Numbered from the stretch's first letter, positions 1 to 11,084 are shown. The stretch: DNA of 64,000 nt from Nannochloropsis salina CCMP1776 (GCA_004565275.1 SDOX01000008.1:527327-591326); one strand, 5' to 3'. Notes: generated by a model from the sequence alone, not told the origin. Numbers and translations are program-made.

Positions 1-1281
1 TGCTACAAAGGGCACAATCAGGAATGCACGGAAGGTTTCTACCGGCATCACGTTGAGGAAGTAATGCGTCTTCGTCAGGCGGAGGAGGTTGGAGCAGGCA
101 TGCCTCCCGGGGGCAAGGCGGCGAAACGTGCCACGATCAACGCTTTAAGGCGCGTCCGACTACAGGCTGATGAGACGGAAGCATTTTGCACTGGTGTGGG
201 AGGCGATCGCCTGGAGGAGTTGTGGTCACGCAAAGACTCGTTGGACCTAGAAGCGTTAACACGGGAAGAGCAACGCGCCTTTTTAGCGTCGGTGGCAAAC
301 GGGGATTTGTCGAGAGATATTGATATTTGGAGACCGTGGTGGACCCAGGGAGGAATGTCTGAGGGAGGTCAGCCGTTGGTGAGGGTGGAGAGAGACGGTC
401 TTGGGTCCGACGGGGGAAACAGCCCAGGCGGGAAAGGGGGCGCTACCTCCGATAGGCCGATAGATTTCACGTCTTTGCACGAAGAGCTACAGCGTCTGAA
501 AAAAAGGATGGGTTTTCCCGTCCAAAGGCCTCTCCTCACCTCCAGGGTCTCTCCGCATCTCCCTTACCATCTACTCGACATTTTGTTCGCCTACACTTGC
601 GTCCTTCGCACGTACAATGGGGCTTGCGGCCTCGTCCCGGAAGATGCAGCCGACGATCTCCTCGCCCTCTCACCCGTTTTGCGATACCGTCCTCGGACGG
701 GAGCGGAAGCGGGGTCGGTCCGACTCGAGTCCGCGCGCGGGGCGCTTGCCAGCTCCTTGGAGGCACTGCGGCGATGGCAATTGCTGCAGGGTCCTGCGGC
801 CTGCGCTTCGTCTTCTGGAATGTCGAGTTCGTTGGCCATGGGATTGGCCGCGGGTCGGGACGTGGTGTTGCTCCTGGAGCACAAGGTGAAGACGCAGGCG
901 GCTTTGGTGGATGCTTGCCGCTTAATGCGGGCGGCATTGCGGGAGGCACTCGCCCAGGGGGCGCCGAAAGAAGAGATTGAGGGGCAGGAGAAACCCGGCG
1001 GGGAAGTTGACGAGCTTCATTTATTGACCGAAAAATTGAGGCGGCTCGCATCGGATAAGACAGCCGCAGACTTGGGGACGGAGGGGAGAGCGAAAGTGCG
1101 GCAGGGGGGAAAGCGGTGGTTACGGGCCTGGCACAAGCTACGCTTCTTCTTGGAATGGTCTTGTTCATGGGACGGAGAGCATCATGAGGACGGACAGGAG
1201 GTAGTAGGGCGAGCTTTCCGTACGAAGTTTGAACAGGCTTTGCATGAACACGAGCTGTTGCTCGTTCGAGGTGAAGTTTGA
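1..1281 (+). CDS. ZNHIT2: ZNHIT2-like HIT zinc-finger protein (3' part; 5' end outside window)
   Basis: The frame is open from base 1 and ends at 1281, giving 426 visible residues; the start lies upstream of the window. The first residues, CYKGHNQECTEGFYRHHVEE, are the last Cys-x3-His-x3-Cys of a HIT zinc finger followed by the CTE-x-FY signature typical of ZNHIT2. A conserved-looking helical block (AYTCVLRTYNGACGLVPEDA, about residue 197 of the visible part) and a Trp-rich patch near the C-terminus (WHKLRFFLEWSCSW) follow. Family knowledge: ZNHIT2 works with the R2TP/HSP90 co-chaperone system in assembling large RNPs such as U5 snRNP. The acidic and Gly-rich linker around residues 110-150 looks disordered. 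The antisense frame at 536-1504 is a GC-rich shadow. Assignment rests on the finger tail and overall arrangement. Confidence 0.75.
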   Translation, partial: CYKGHNQECTEGFYRHHVEEVMRLRQAEEVGAGMPPGGKAAKRATINALRRVRLQADETEAFCTGVGGDRLEELWSRKDSLDLEALTREEQRAFLASVANGDLSRDIDIWRPWWTQGGMSEGGQPLVRVERDGLGSDGGNSPGGKGGATSDRPIDFTSLHEELQRLKKRMGFPVQRPLLTSRVSPHLPYHLLDILFAYTCVLRTYNGACGLVPEDAADDLLALSPVLRYRPRTGAEAGSVRLESARGALASSLEALRRWQLLQGPAACASSSGMSSSLAMGLAAGRDVVLLLEHKVKTQAALVDACRLMRAALREALAQGAPKEEIEGQEKPGGEVDELHLLTEKLRRLASDKTAADLGTEGRAKVRQGGKRWLRAWHKLRFFLEWSCSWDGEHHEDGQEVVGRAFRTKFEQALHEHELLLVRGEV

Positions 1282-2626
1282 GGATGGAAGAAGGGTACCA
1301 CGGACGTTCTTTGAAGGAGTCACACGCTTTATAGACCACAGTTGACCGTGTACAAAGTGTAACATTCCATGAACATAAAGGGAAATTTGAGGAACATGAC
1401 AATGTTGTGGAATGTGTGGAGGACACTACTGAAAATGATGGGACAGTCGCTCTTAAACGTTCACAAAGGATTCCATGACTTTCTTCTTGTCCGAGATATT
1501 CCATGCATTTATCGTAGGTCTTGAAACCTCGGTGAAGGAGGAGATGTAATTTTTTAGCGCCCGTGCCTTATTACGCAGCGCAAACATCCGAAAACCCCTT
1601 CTACTTCTTGACTGCACACCCGGTAACCAGATTCGAAATTTGCACGGCATATCAAATTGCCACATTGAAAAATGAAGTTTCTTAGTTAATCGATTGATCA
1701 TGCCGAGCAAATCTCTCCCCATATGGACGTAATACCAGCACACTCGATCCGCAGCAGGGAGGAAAAGTATGTGTTTAAGCGAACCAATTGGAAGAAAATG
1801 TCAAAGCCAGAGTTTTTGTGCACGATAGATAAGCCTCAAGAAGGATTGCAAGGGTAAGAGGATGAAGAGCGGAGAACGAGTGGACAGGATTGTAAATTTC
1901 GTATTGCAATCAGTGGGGCAACGCGAGTTTTGACGGCCAAAGCGCCGACTCAGGCTGTCCAGCACCGAAGAACGTCAACGCGCGCGTGCGACTCAAGGAC
2001 AAAACGTGATGTTGGCTTGTTACCGCCTGCCTGGCAACTGATTTTCCCTTCCCTTTTCGAACGACTAAGCGATGCCTTTTGTCGCAGTCCCTGGGGCGAG
2101 GGGCGTGTGGTTTTGGTTTTTAACACCCCGGCAGGGCTGGTCAGGCGGCGATAGCCGAAGGCCGTCGAATGCTTCGGTGCAGAGCGGGATCGGTTTGAAT
2201 TCTGGTCATTTTCCACGCGAGAATCCCTGCGGAAAGGCTTCTGCGTGGGGTTTTCCGTCCATGTCCGTCATGTCGTGGGGTAATCTGAGAGACTTCAATC
2301 TTAAGACTTGCGCACTTTATGCGGATTCCGAAATTTGTCTAAGAAATGAGTGGCGGACCATCCTTAACTGTTGCTGTGCAAGAGCATTCTACGCCCCTCC
2401 TTCCTGCCATAAATTAGTCCCCGACGGGATAGAGATGGAGGCACATTTTGCATCAAAACACTGACAATTCACGGCTTTTAGGGGTCACATCTATCCAAGA
2501 GCCACAATGTTGTTGGTCTGGGATTGTAGCGAATCGGACCTCGACATCCGCATTCTCAATTTCAAATTGTGTTCAGGAAATCCTGTGCCTTCACTTTCCC
2601 CAACCTTATCGAAATCATTTACAGGT
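1282..2626. other. Intergenic region with probable 5' UTR/intron of the next gene
   Basis: No ORF here resembles a known protein. The last ~30 bases are a pyrimidine-containing stretch ending in ttacag at 2619-2624, a good splice acceptor two bases before the ATG at 2627. The 5' leader of the downstream gene is therefore probably spliced. Confidence 0.4.
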
Positions 2627-5600
2627 ATGGGGCGTCGACAGCCGCAACATCCACCGGCACCCACCGCGCAGGCTGTCGCTGCTACCAGAGCTGTCGAAGA
2701 AAGCAGTGGCAACAAGCCACGGACATCATCTCGGGGGCCTACCCCGACGGTCCTAACTACAGCTAGCACAGGCAGCAGTGGTACGGCCAGCATAAGTCGA
2801 AAACGGAGCACGAATGCCATTGGGGGAATCGAAGGTGTGGCGGGAGGTACCCAGAAGAATTTAAGCGTCAGCATCATGAACGGGTCAGAAGACGGGGCGG
2901 ATGCATCGCCGAGGTTCATGCTGGACTCCAAGCGTCACGCGTTCTTTCCCAGCGATGCCTATCTCCACGAGTCTTTGCGCTCCTCTCCACGACACAACCG
3001 GCGGCTCATCCGCTTTGAGGACACGGAGAGGTGTTTCTGGGAGCTTGTGTTCACCCGACACGACCGTCTCCGCCATCTCTTGGAGGACGTCTGCCTTAGC
3101 AGCGGCTCCCGGGCCCGGCAAATGGCCCGCATCCACTGCGCAACCCTGGTCAACGATCTTGTCTTCGTCGGACTCGATGTCCATGAGAATGTCCTTGCTT
3201 TCCACCGCACCGAGCGCCTGACTGCCTTTCTGGAGGAGCTGGAAGGGCGAGTGGGGCCCAACCCCTCTGTCACGGCCGTCGAGGAATTCGTCCGAAAGTG
3301 TCGCCCTGACTTCTTTCCCTACCTCTGTGCACCCCCTCAAGAGAAGGGCGACGCTGAGTATGTGCTCTTGGGCGAGCGTGGCTCGGATCGTTGGCTCGAG
3401 CTGCGGGCCTCGGTCTGCGCAGATTGTTACGCCACCCACTTGACCAACGGCCTCGCGGTGGACGTGACGGGCCTGAAATACAATTCAGACATCCAAGAGC
3501 TGTACGCGCGTCTCGAGGATCTCGTCCCTCAGTGCAAGTCCGCGGACGTGACCCTCCGCCTCCTCTTCCACGATGGGGCGGATGCCTTGGCCGAAGTGAC
3601 CGTGGCTCGGGGCTGGAACCGGGAGGAAGGGCGGCAGGAATGGGTGTGCGTACCTCGCTACGCGGCGGGGGGAACGCGCGTGGATCCCCACATATTCGAC
3701 CCGGGAGACACCCTGTGTTTGCCCCAACTGGCCGACCTCGGCATGTTCCTCCCGACCACGGAAGTCGTGATTTGCACGCGCAATTGCCTCCATTCCACGC
3801 TCGGTAAAGCCGCCTCCCCCACTGGCATGGGATCCACCCTGGCGCCCAGGGCGCACGACGACTTCCCGTACGCCGTATCCTCTTTGGAGAAAAGTCTCCG
3901 CAACCCACAGGGCAATCCTCCGGCCAGCATCTCCAAGGCACCGAAACGGACTCCCAGCAACAAGCGAGTCAGCGCCAAACCCAAGAAACCAGGGTCCACC
4001 GGGGAGAACGATGGCTATGGCCCCGACCTGGCACCTCTTCCCCCCTTGACCAAGGTGTCGTCCCTGTTTCCCTCAGAGTGCCCTCAAAACAGCCTGGATG
4101 CGTTTCCCTTCCCTGAAATCGAGCCGGGACCGGTCCATTTCGCTGGGGGCGGGGGGGGCAAGACCGGTAAAAGCAAGCCCACCAAACGGTACACTTGCTG
4201 CGCTCCTGGCTGCCTGCAATCGGCTACTTTCAAACCGGCGGACGAACCCCGCTCCAAGAACAACATGGTCTGCGTCCGACACGCCCGGAAGGGTATGTCC
4301 TGCATCAAGGGCCCGCTCTGCGACCATCCTGACTGCGTCCACGAGGAGGTCTCCACCGTCCCTCGACGGGCCACCTTCGGCTTCCCGGCGGAGCGGCAAC
4401 GTCGCTGCGGGAAGCATAAGTTGGCGGGCATGTTATACGCCACAGAGCTGGTGAAAAAACGACACGCTTCAGCGCAGAAGCGGAACGGAGGCACGCCCGG
4501 GGCCAAGAAGAAGGCGCCTGGCTCGACGACCAAGTCGGCGAGAGCGCGGGCGGCATCCCGACACCCGTACATGGACGAGGACGAGGATGAGGACGAGGGA
4601 TGCACGGGCCAAGAGGAAGCTGAATACGAAGTGGCAGCCACGGAAGATGACAGGGAGGACGACTTTCTACCCAAGCCCTCCAAGCGTCGCCGCAATGCCC
4701 CTTCCCCCACAGCGGCCGTCTCCCCGAAGGCAGCCTCTGGGGCGGACAGGAAACACGACGAGCCCACTAACTCGGCCTTCCCTTCAGGACTGGCGGCTGC
4801 GGCCGCTGCGGCAGCCGCAGGTTGCGTGGCGTTGACCATGACAGAGGCGGACGAAGAGCGAGAGCAGCAGGTGGACGTGGGCCCTCCCTTGACGGATGAT
4901 GCGCAGCAGCAGATGCAAGCGCAAGAGCATCCCCAGCACCACGGCTACATGTACCCGTCCAACCACTTTCAAACCCTCTCGCAGCAAGGGCCTCCCTCCA
5001 TCAATCACCTCCTGGACGGCGGTGCCCCCCAGAGTTTCAGTGACCTAGCCAACCACCCCGGCGTTAGTCTCGCTGCCTTGGGGGAACAAGCGAACGAGGC
5101 TTTCCGCTTCTTCATGTCAAAGGGCAGTTCAGGCGACATGAATTTCCCTGTCCAGCCCTCCCCCGCCACGGCAGCAGCAGCTGCTGCCATCGCTGCCGCC
5201 TTGCCGCCCCATATGCTTATGCCGTCCGCTCCTATGCTACAACCGCTTCCCCCTGGCGCTATGCCCTCTTACCCACCGCAGTTATCCTCCCCTTCCCGCG
5301 AGGCAGCTACCACGGCTACTGAAAGCGGTGCGGATGCCCAGCAAGACCAACCTATGCGTCTCGACATGCTGGTCGAGGCGGCCGCTTCCGGGAAAGGGAG
5401 AGCCAAGGACCAGAAGGCGCAGGAGCGGCCAAATGTATACCTCTCTTCGGAGCAGGGAATGGAAACCCAATCGCAGCCGGCGCAGCTTCAATCACAATAC
5501 GGTACCCATTTGTTGAATAGACAATCCGCATACTCCATTCAGCACCAACAGCCGCAAGAAACGATGCAAAATCAGCATCAGCACCATGAAGGATCAGCTC

Positions 5601-7513
5601 CTTCCAACGACGCTCTAGGGCTGACGCAAAGTCGGACTTTGTACCAGGCACCACAACAGCAACAAAGTCAACTCCAGCTACTTATTCAAAGGGCACAACA
5701 GCAGCAGTATGCTCAACAGCACGGGCAACAGTACCACTACCATCAGGAACAACAGCAGCAGCTTGAGCAATACCCTCCCGATCAGTTCCAAAGGCAACAG
5801 CAGCACCTCTCGCATGTCCAAGTGGACAGTGGGTGGGGCGATCTCGGGAGCCCGTCCCCTGGCTTATGCCTGGGGGGAATGGAGGAGGCGTTCGGCCGTT
5901 CTCCTTACGGAGGCACCACACCCAAGGCGTACCAGCAACTGATGCATCTCGTTAGCCTCGGCGGCGACTACAGCAATCAAACTTCCAACACAGGAAGCGG
6001 AGGATTGGGTGGGGAGCTAGATATGCGGAGCAAATATGACCATGGCCTCCGGTCGGTATGGGCAGGCGATGTCGCCGTCGTCATCGTCTTGCGTTCACCG
6101 CAAGGATCCCTTTCTGGACTCGCCTCGCTCACCAAGGACGTTGGTTTTGAGCCCGCGGATGAGGGCATTTACTTTGTGAAAAATGTCAGTACTTGTGATC
6201 AGTCCGCCAGGAACAAAGGCGACAGGGAATGCTTTAGGCGAGAGCTCCACCGCTTGTCCGACTGTCTTCTCCCGGCTCCTGCCTCCAACTTTCAGTCTGC
6301 CCAATCGCAGCTCGTTTCCACGGTGACAGGATGGACAGGCACGGGAAAGGAAAGTCAGCTGTCCTTTTATATAGATCAGCACAAGCAGGCGCTCGGATTG
6401 GGCGAAGACGCATACCTCTCCGAGCAGATGGAGACTGGCATGGGCCGAAAGCGTCCGGCTCGGCGACTCATCTTAACATGGGACCCCTCTGGTGGTGCTG
6501 AGATTGACGTGGAATTTTCGAATCGATCGGACAGAGTAACAGTCACGGAAATCGACGGCAACGTTGTTCTGCGGCCCTTGGGGCCCACTGGACCCTGGTT
6601 GGAGAACGCCTTGACTGATTTTGCCCGCCAAGGACTCGCCTTTTGCGCCGCGGACCTGATGGCGCTCGTACTTGGAGCAGCGCGTATCCGAAGGGATGCG
6701 AAGTTGTCATCCTTGGGTGGGAAAACGGCATTTCCCAGTAAGGAAGGCGCACAGAAGGAGCCAGACGCATCCCTAATACGGGAAGTAGAGGCTTCATACA
6801 ACCTGGATGGGTGCCTCTCACCGCAATTCGATCTCCCTCTGGACGTGCTGGAGGGGCCTTTGACGGCTCTCGTGTCTGATCCCTCGGCGGCATTCTACGT
6901 GGTTTCCAACTTCTTGACCATCCGCGTGGGCGCTCAGGGGTGCCCCCGTTTCACTCCGGCATCTTTCATCCATTTTTGCAACTGCTTTTTGTCCAACCGG
7001 GATCCTTTCGGGACGGCCTTTCGCGTGTGGTGTGAGGTAACCTCCGTCCCTTCAGTCGAATTCCACCCCAATCAAAGCGGGCAGTCGGACGAGCCGGTGT
7101 CCGCTCCCTCCCAGGTCCGCCGTACGGCCACGTCATCTACCAGCACGGGCCAGGATTGCTTCCTCCATCTCTCCGACGAGGCCCCAGGTCTAATCCTCAA
7201 CTGGCGTTTCCCAAGGACAACGCTTGAGCTCCCTGCGGAATCGGACACAGCAAAAGGCGTCGTGCTTGGATGGAATGACAGAGGCCGAGACAGTAGATTA
7301 ACGTGGGAGGTTCAAGAGCCTCGGCTCCAGACCTTATTAACTAGTCATGCGAGAAGCTTAGGATTCGATCCAACGACTTTGGCTGGCCTCGCAGGGGCTG
7401 CCCAGGATCTCACGAAGGGCAGTGGTGAGAAAAGCGGCAAGTTCATGGAAACAGTACTGGAGATCGGGCAAAAGCAGCCATCTCGCAAGTACATTGGTGC
7501 GTCTAGCTCTTGA
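2627..7513 (+). CDS. Large EsV-1-7-repeat, polyQ-rich protein (putative regulator)
   Basis: Single long exon, 1628 aa from the ATG at 2627. The frame also has an ATG at 2507, but ttacag directly precedes 2627, so I prefer the later start. Residues ~521-602 hold a Cys/His block: a first half (CCAPGC ... CVRHARKGM) and a second half (CDHPDC ... RATFGF ... CGKHKLAGM). This fits the EsV-1-7 pattern C-x4-C...C-x2-H with a trailing GM, as in the brown-algal developmental protein IMMEDIATE UPRIGHT. Around it lie a Lys-rich basic segment, an acidic run (DEDEDEDE, ~residue 649), two Ala runs, and a Gln/His-rich tract (~residues 958-1070). The N- and C-terminal globular parts (residues ~90-430 and ~1150-1600) match nothing I recognise. 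Low-complexity plus small metal-binding repeats suggests a nuclear regulatory role; that is inference. Confidence 0.7.
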   Translation: MGRRQPQHPPAPTAQAVAATRAVEESSGNKPRTSSRGPTPTVLTTASTGSSGTASISRKRSTNAIGGIEGVAGGTQKNLSVSIMNGSEDGADASPRFMLDSKRHAFFPSDAYLHESLRSSPRHNRRLIRFEDTERCFWELVFTRHDRLRHLLEDVCLSSGSRARQMARIHCATLVNDLVFVGLDVHENVLAFHRTERLTAFLEELEGRVGPNPSVTAVEEFVRKCRPDFFPYLCAPPQEKGDAEYVLLGERGSDRWLELRASVCADCYATHLTNGLAVDVTGLKYNSDIQELYARLEDLVPQCKSADVTLRLLFHDGADALAEVTVARGWNREEGRQEWVCVPRYAAGGTRVDPHIFDPGDTLCLPQLADLGMFLPTTEVVICTRNCLHSTLGKAASPTGMGSTLAPRAHDDFPYAVSSLEKSLRNPQGNPPASISKAPKRTPSNKRVSAKPKKPGSTGENDGYGPDLAPLPPLTKVSSLFPSECPQNSLDAFPFPEIEPGPVHFAGGGGGKTGKSKPTKRYTCCAPGCLQSATFKPADEPRSKNNMVCVRHARKGMSCIKGPLCDHPDCVHEEVSTVPRRATFGFPAERQRRCGKHKLAGMLYATELVKKRHASAQKRNGGTPGAKKKAPGSTTKSARARAASRHPYMDEDEDEDEGCTGQEEAEYEVAATEDDREDDFLPKPSKRRRNAPSPTAAVSPKAASGADRKHDEPTNSAFPSGLAAAAAAAAAGCVALTMTEADEEREQQVDVGPPLTDDAQQQMQAQEHPQHHGYMYPSNHFQTLSQQGPPSINHLLDGGAPQSFSDLANHPGVSLAALGEQANEAFRFFMSKGSSGDMNFPVQPSPATAAAAAAIAAALPPHMLMPSAPMLQPLPPGAMPSYPPQLSSPSREAATTATESGADAQQDQPMRLDMLVEAAASGKGRAKDQKAQERPNVYLSSEQGMETQSQPAQLQSQYGTHLLNRQSAYSIQHQQPQETMQNQHQHHEGSAPSNDALGLTQSRTLYQAPQQQQSQLQLLIQRAQQQQYAQQHGQQYHYHQEQQQQLEQYPPDQFQRQQQHLSHVQVDSGWGDLGSPSPGLCLGGMEEAFGRSPYGGTTPKAYQQLMHLVSLGGDYSNQTSNTGSGGLGGELDMRSKYDHGLRSVWAGDVAVVIVLRSPQGSLSGLASLTKDVGFEPADEGIYFVKNVSTCDQSARNKGDRECFRRELHRLSDCLLPAPASNFQSAQSQLVSTVTGWTGTGKESQLSFYIDQHKQALGLGEDAYLSEQMETGMGRKRPARRLILTWDPSGGAEIDVEFSNRSDRVTVTEIDGNVVLRPLGPTGPWLENALTDFARQGLAFCAADLMALVLGAARIRRDAKLSSLGGKTAFPSKEGAQKEPDASLIREVEASYNLDGCLSPQFDLPLDVLEGPLTALVSDPSAAFYVVSNFLTIRVGAQGCPRFTPASFIHFCNCFLSNRDPFGTAFRVWCEVTSVPSVEFHPNQSGQSDEPVSAPSQVRRTATSSTSTGQDCFLHLSDEAPGLILNWRFPRTTLELPAESDTAKGVVLGWNDRGRDSRLTWEVQEPRLQTLLTSHARSLGFDPTTLAGLAGAAQDLTKGSGEKSGKFMETVLEIGQKQPSRKYIGASSS
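4187..4435 (+). other. EsV-1-7-type Cys/His repeat region inside the 1628-aa protein
   Basis: Two successive motifs: CCAPGCLQSATF...CVRHARKGM and CDHPDC...RATFGF...RCGKHKLAGM. The second keeps the C-x4-C spacing, the A-x-F-G element, C-x2-H and the terminal GM that define the repeat. The first has a tighter Cys cluster and a longer loop before its C-x2-H. Confidence 0.6.
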
Positions 7514-8705
7514 AAAAGTAAGGTAAGCGACACAAACAAGACGATGCGGTGCTTTTGCCTAGGTGCACAAAGAAAGCAGCAAAAGCAGCCGCGATAGCCG
7601 CAGCGTAATCAGGGGGCTAAAAAGTACTGTGGTGATTTAAAGGAGTCCCATGTCGACCTTCTGCCCCAAAGATGGCGCGTTAAACGGCAGAGAATGTCTG
7701 CGTGTACGAAGTTGTTTTTAATCTCTGTTCAGCAAAGTGATCGAGAATGAGCCTGTGTCAGTGCCGCGACTATGTACGTCTACTTTCATGTGGGAAGGAG
7801 AGGTCAAGCATCTATCACCTCTCTCATGGAATAGAGAAATATTTTTTAAAAAGCTACGATATATGAACAGCAGAGAAAGCTCCAGCTCTCAAAGAAGGAA
7901 GGGTGCAAAGAGCGGGGTATATATTAGCAAAGTAACGGCCAGCTCATCATCCCTCACAGAGAGATGTATGACATGCGACCGAAGAGGAGGCATGCCTCCG
8001 CGAGAGGCGTCAATTCGAACCCCTTGAATTCGAATCTACCTTACTACCTGGAAGGAAGTAATATCTCGACTATCCGACTCCAGAACTCTGGCCGAGCCAA
8101 GCCAAGGTAATCATGTCAATGCGGAAAAAAGAAAAGCAAAGCAGGTGTTCAACCGTGAACGCGAATGCGTAAAGTCGGTTCATTACCTCGCCTTTTTATT
8201 TCGTGGATGCCTCCTTTCGAATCTCAAACATTCGAAACAGTTTCACGAGGCGCTTATCGTTCCATCAGATCTTCCATTTCAATGGACTTGATTTGAAAAC
8301 TCTCGGACAATGTCACTCCACTCAAGAGCTCCCTAGAATCTCTCACATACCTTGGTGGTTTACATGCATGAGCCTGTTCAGGCCAAGATAACCGCATCTC
8401 CATCCCGTGCTTTCAAAAAGACAACCCCGAGTCCAGCGCAAACTGGCGCGTCAAACGTTTTATAATTTATGCCCAGCCTTCTTAAAGGCAGACGCATATT
8501 CGCCCCATCGATCCTGCACTTTCAAGTATACATCTATCCTGCTTTATTCTTCCTACTGTTTGACAAATGAGGTTTGGTTTTTGGGCCATACCTCAGGCAC
8601 ACGGACCTCCTAAAACAAAATGGTCGTGGCCAAGCTGGCATCCCTGACCGCACACTTCGGAAAAGCCACCGCCCTGACCGCCATGGCACCCAGTAATGAA
8701 GCGCG
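7514..8705. other. Intergenic region between convergent genes
   Basis: This 1.2-kb stretch separates the 3' ends of the EsV-1-7 gene and the bicupin gene. Short frames (7737-8027, 8203-8391, 8407-8613) have no family resemblance. No tRNA, repeat array or other structure was seen. Confidence 0.4.
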
Positions 8706-10260
8706 TCATGGCGACGTCAAGGCCGCCGTGGTTTTGTCCGACTCCACCGAAGATGTGCAGGACGCGGTTGAGTCCTCTGCCCCCTTCTCCGCCGTGCTGA
8801 ACTCAATCTTCAACGTCCGCATGTGCGTGTGCAACCCAGCATCTTGTAGAGGCAGGACCCAGGCGTCTTGATCCGTGTCGTTGTGGTGCGAATGCCACCA
8901 GCCTGGCGGGGTCACAAAGCACGCCCCGGAGGCCCATTCCAATCGAATCGGGTCCTTCACCCACCCGTCTGCGTCCAGCTCTGGGCCCATCAGGGTGTAG
9001 GTGCCTTGCGGGGCCGCGGAAACGCAGAGGTCGAGGGCGACCGAGTTGTGCCTGAGGCATCGCGGGGGGGGGGGGGGACGGCGGCGGATTGGAGGACGTA
9101 GGAGAAAGAGAATGGGGCCATACGAATCACGAGCCTGAGGCAGCACAGGGTCACGCTTGCCATCATTTTGGGTCATGATCGCTTACCTGTGCGGTCGTTG
9201 TTTCTGTCCGGCGGGTAGCAGATTCAACAGCGACCAGAGCGTATGAGTGAGAGTCAGGGTGTTGGCTTCGGTCATCCGGTTGCCGAGCAGGATGCCCAGA
9301 CGGTTGCGGTGCTCCACCCCCTCCTCGTGCTTGAGCAGTTCCACCGAAGCCACCATCCTCTCCCTCGTGTACAACGTCGGCTCGAACTTCTTCTCTGAGG
9401 CCGTCACCCCCAGGTACCGAAGGAGCGGCTCGTCACTCACCCAGTACAGAGCGGCGGCCTCCCCCCCCGCCTCCAGACTGACGCCAGTAGCGACATGTCG
9501 TACTGCTGCCGCCGACGCGGGGAGGACGAAAAGGTCTCCCGCCTTCCATCTGATTTCGCCATGCTCCTGGGAGGACGAAACCCCGCGGCCCCGTATCACG
9601 TAAAAAGCTTGAGATGTAGCTCGGGCCTGCGTCTCAAGGCTCTCCCCTGGCAAAATGCGTATGTAAGCCGCCAACAGGTTGGGAGAGGTGGCTGGGTAGG
9701 TCACGTCTAGTTTCTCACCGAGGTCGAAGGGTATCACACGGGTCGGACCTGTGTGCAATTGATCAGGAGGCATCCCGTTAGAACAGATGCAGGACGCGCC
9801 TCCCCCCATTTAAAACAGTGTCGAGAGGGGTACAAGGAGGGAAGGACGCACGACTCCTGCCTGATCCTCCCACCGACTGGCTTAATATTTCCCATCACGT
9901 GCCCAAGGCAGAAAATCTCTCGCCCCTACCCCCTCTACGTCCATTTTACTCCCAAAGCCCCTTGCGAGGTACTGTGGAGGGTCTCCTAGAAAGTCACCAG
10001 TTCCTGAGGCCGCCAAGGAACAACAGTCGTACGAATGACGTCTGGCTTTCCATAATGCGTTGAGAGTTCGTAAACAGTACAAAATTCGAAACAAGAACGC
10101 TTGACTTACCTTCCTCGTGGTGGCTGGAACCCAGGGCCAGGTAAGGGATAGGGGAGACGGATGGATCGGCCGCCGATGTGTACTCGTAAATTATTCCGTC
10201 CTTCTCCAATGCAGGCTGAGAAGCCGTGTAAGTAGGCGGCAAGACAGTTTGGGCCACCAT
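8706..10260 (-). CDS. Bicupin protein, gentisate 1,2-dioxygenase-like (three exons)
   Basis: Reconstructed exons on the minus strand are 10260-10110, 9748-9187 and 9051-8706, joining to 352 aa. Donors are gtaagt (10109) and gtaagc (9186); acceptors end in cacacag and cctcag. Phases agree, giving HHEEG|PTRVIPFDL and QRPHR|HNSVALDL across the joins. Two cupin barrels are visible. The N-terminal one contains QAFYVIRGRG and KAGDLFVLPA. The C-terminal one contains GACFVTPPGWWHSHHN with LPLQDAGLHTHM, resembling the second barrel of gentisate dioxygenase-type bicupins. His residues in PPGWWHSHHN could bind metal or structure the barrel. No targeting peptide is obvious, suggesting a cytosolic enzyme. 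The substrate cannot be read from sequence. Confidence 0.75.
9060..9076. repeat. Homopolymeric G tract in bicupin intron 2
   Basis: An almost pure run of about 15 G (C on the coding strand) lies within intron 2, just upstream of its acceptor, and may act as its pyrimidine tract. Its length is prone to both sequencing error and slippage. Confidence 0.7.
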
Positions 10261-11084
10261 AGCAAAGCGGGCTTGAAAAAGGTCGCTCTGTAACGCGTAG
10301 GTTAGGGATGGTTGTAAGGCGGGGGAGACGCGCGAATCTCTGTTATTACATGAATTGAGAAAATGAAAAATGGCAGGCAGACCACGATCAGACCAAGCAC
10401 ATTCGCAAGGCGAGGTTTGCAGGTTCTTCACCGTGCGCGCCCCTCGTTTGGCGCCTACCGCCTCGATTGCGGGCGTGGGAGTGCACGCAACGAGGATGAC
10501 GTGGACGGCGCGAACGTGCAACGAGGGCATGAAAACGCGACAGGCGGGTCCCCGTCCCCCCCGACCGAAAAGATGCAAGGGCGTCTTGCATGAAAATTAA
10601 ATAAAATCGTACGAATGGTAACCTCGTCGCGATACCTCTGGGAGGAGAGGTCACGTCTTTCTGAGTTCAGTGACTTTCCGTAATGTACTATGGGAGTGTG
10701 CTTTGGCAGTCCTTAAAGGAGCGAAGAAACGTTGATGGACGACACGAAATGGAAGACAAACATAAGACTACGTCTGTGATAACCCCATCGGCCGACTATC
10801 GTGCGCCGTCTTGTTTTCTCGAATGTATGGATCGTTGCTTTATTTTGATGTGGAATGGATGAGGGTACCGCGAATTTGTCTTCCCGCCAGCTTCCCCACC
10901 CAACCCCCTTTCTCTTCATGGTAACCGCCTCCTCTGCTCGTAATGCATCATGTGCACATGTTGTAACCAAGCAATTTGTCTCGTGCACACAGCATGGTGC
11001 GGTGCACGTCGCCATCACCGCCACGGAAGCGCCCGAAAGACGCAAGAATGGGACACGGTCATCCCTTCCCTGTGTGTTCAATGC
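10261..11084. other. Intergenic region between bicupin and CPN20
   Basis: Contains the upstream region of the bicupin and the 3' side of CPN20. Overlapping frames at 10363-10654 and 10713-11222 show no recognisable family. No repeats or RNA genes were seen. Confidence 0.4.

Noticed and set aside
536-1504. 322-codon antisense frame over the ZNHIT2-like gene
   Set aside because: Overlaps the conserved sense frame; no family resemblance.
7940-8040. tRNA-like T-loop strings (ttcgaac/ttcgaatc)
   Set aside because: No acceptor or anticodon stem can be formed around them.
8620-8871. Plus-strand frame at 8.6 kb
   Set aside because: Antisense to the last bicupin exon, whose C-terminal cupin motifs are clear.
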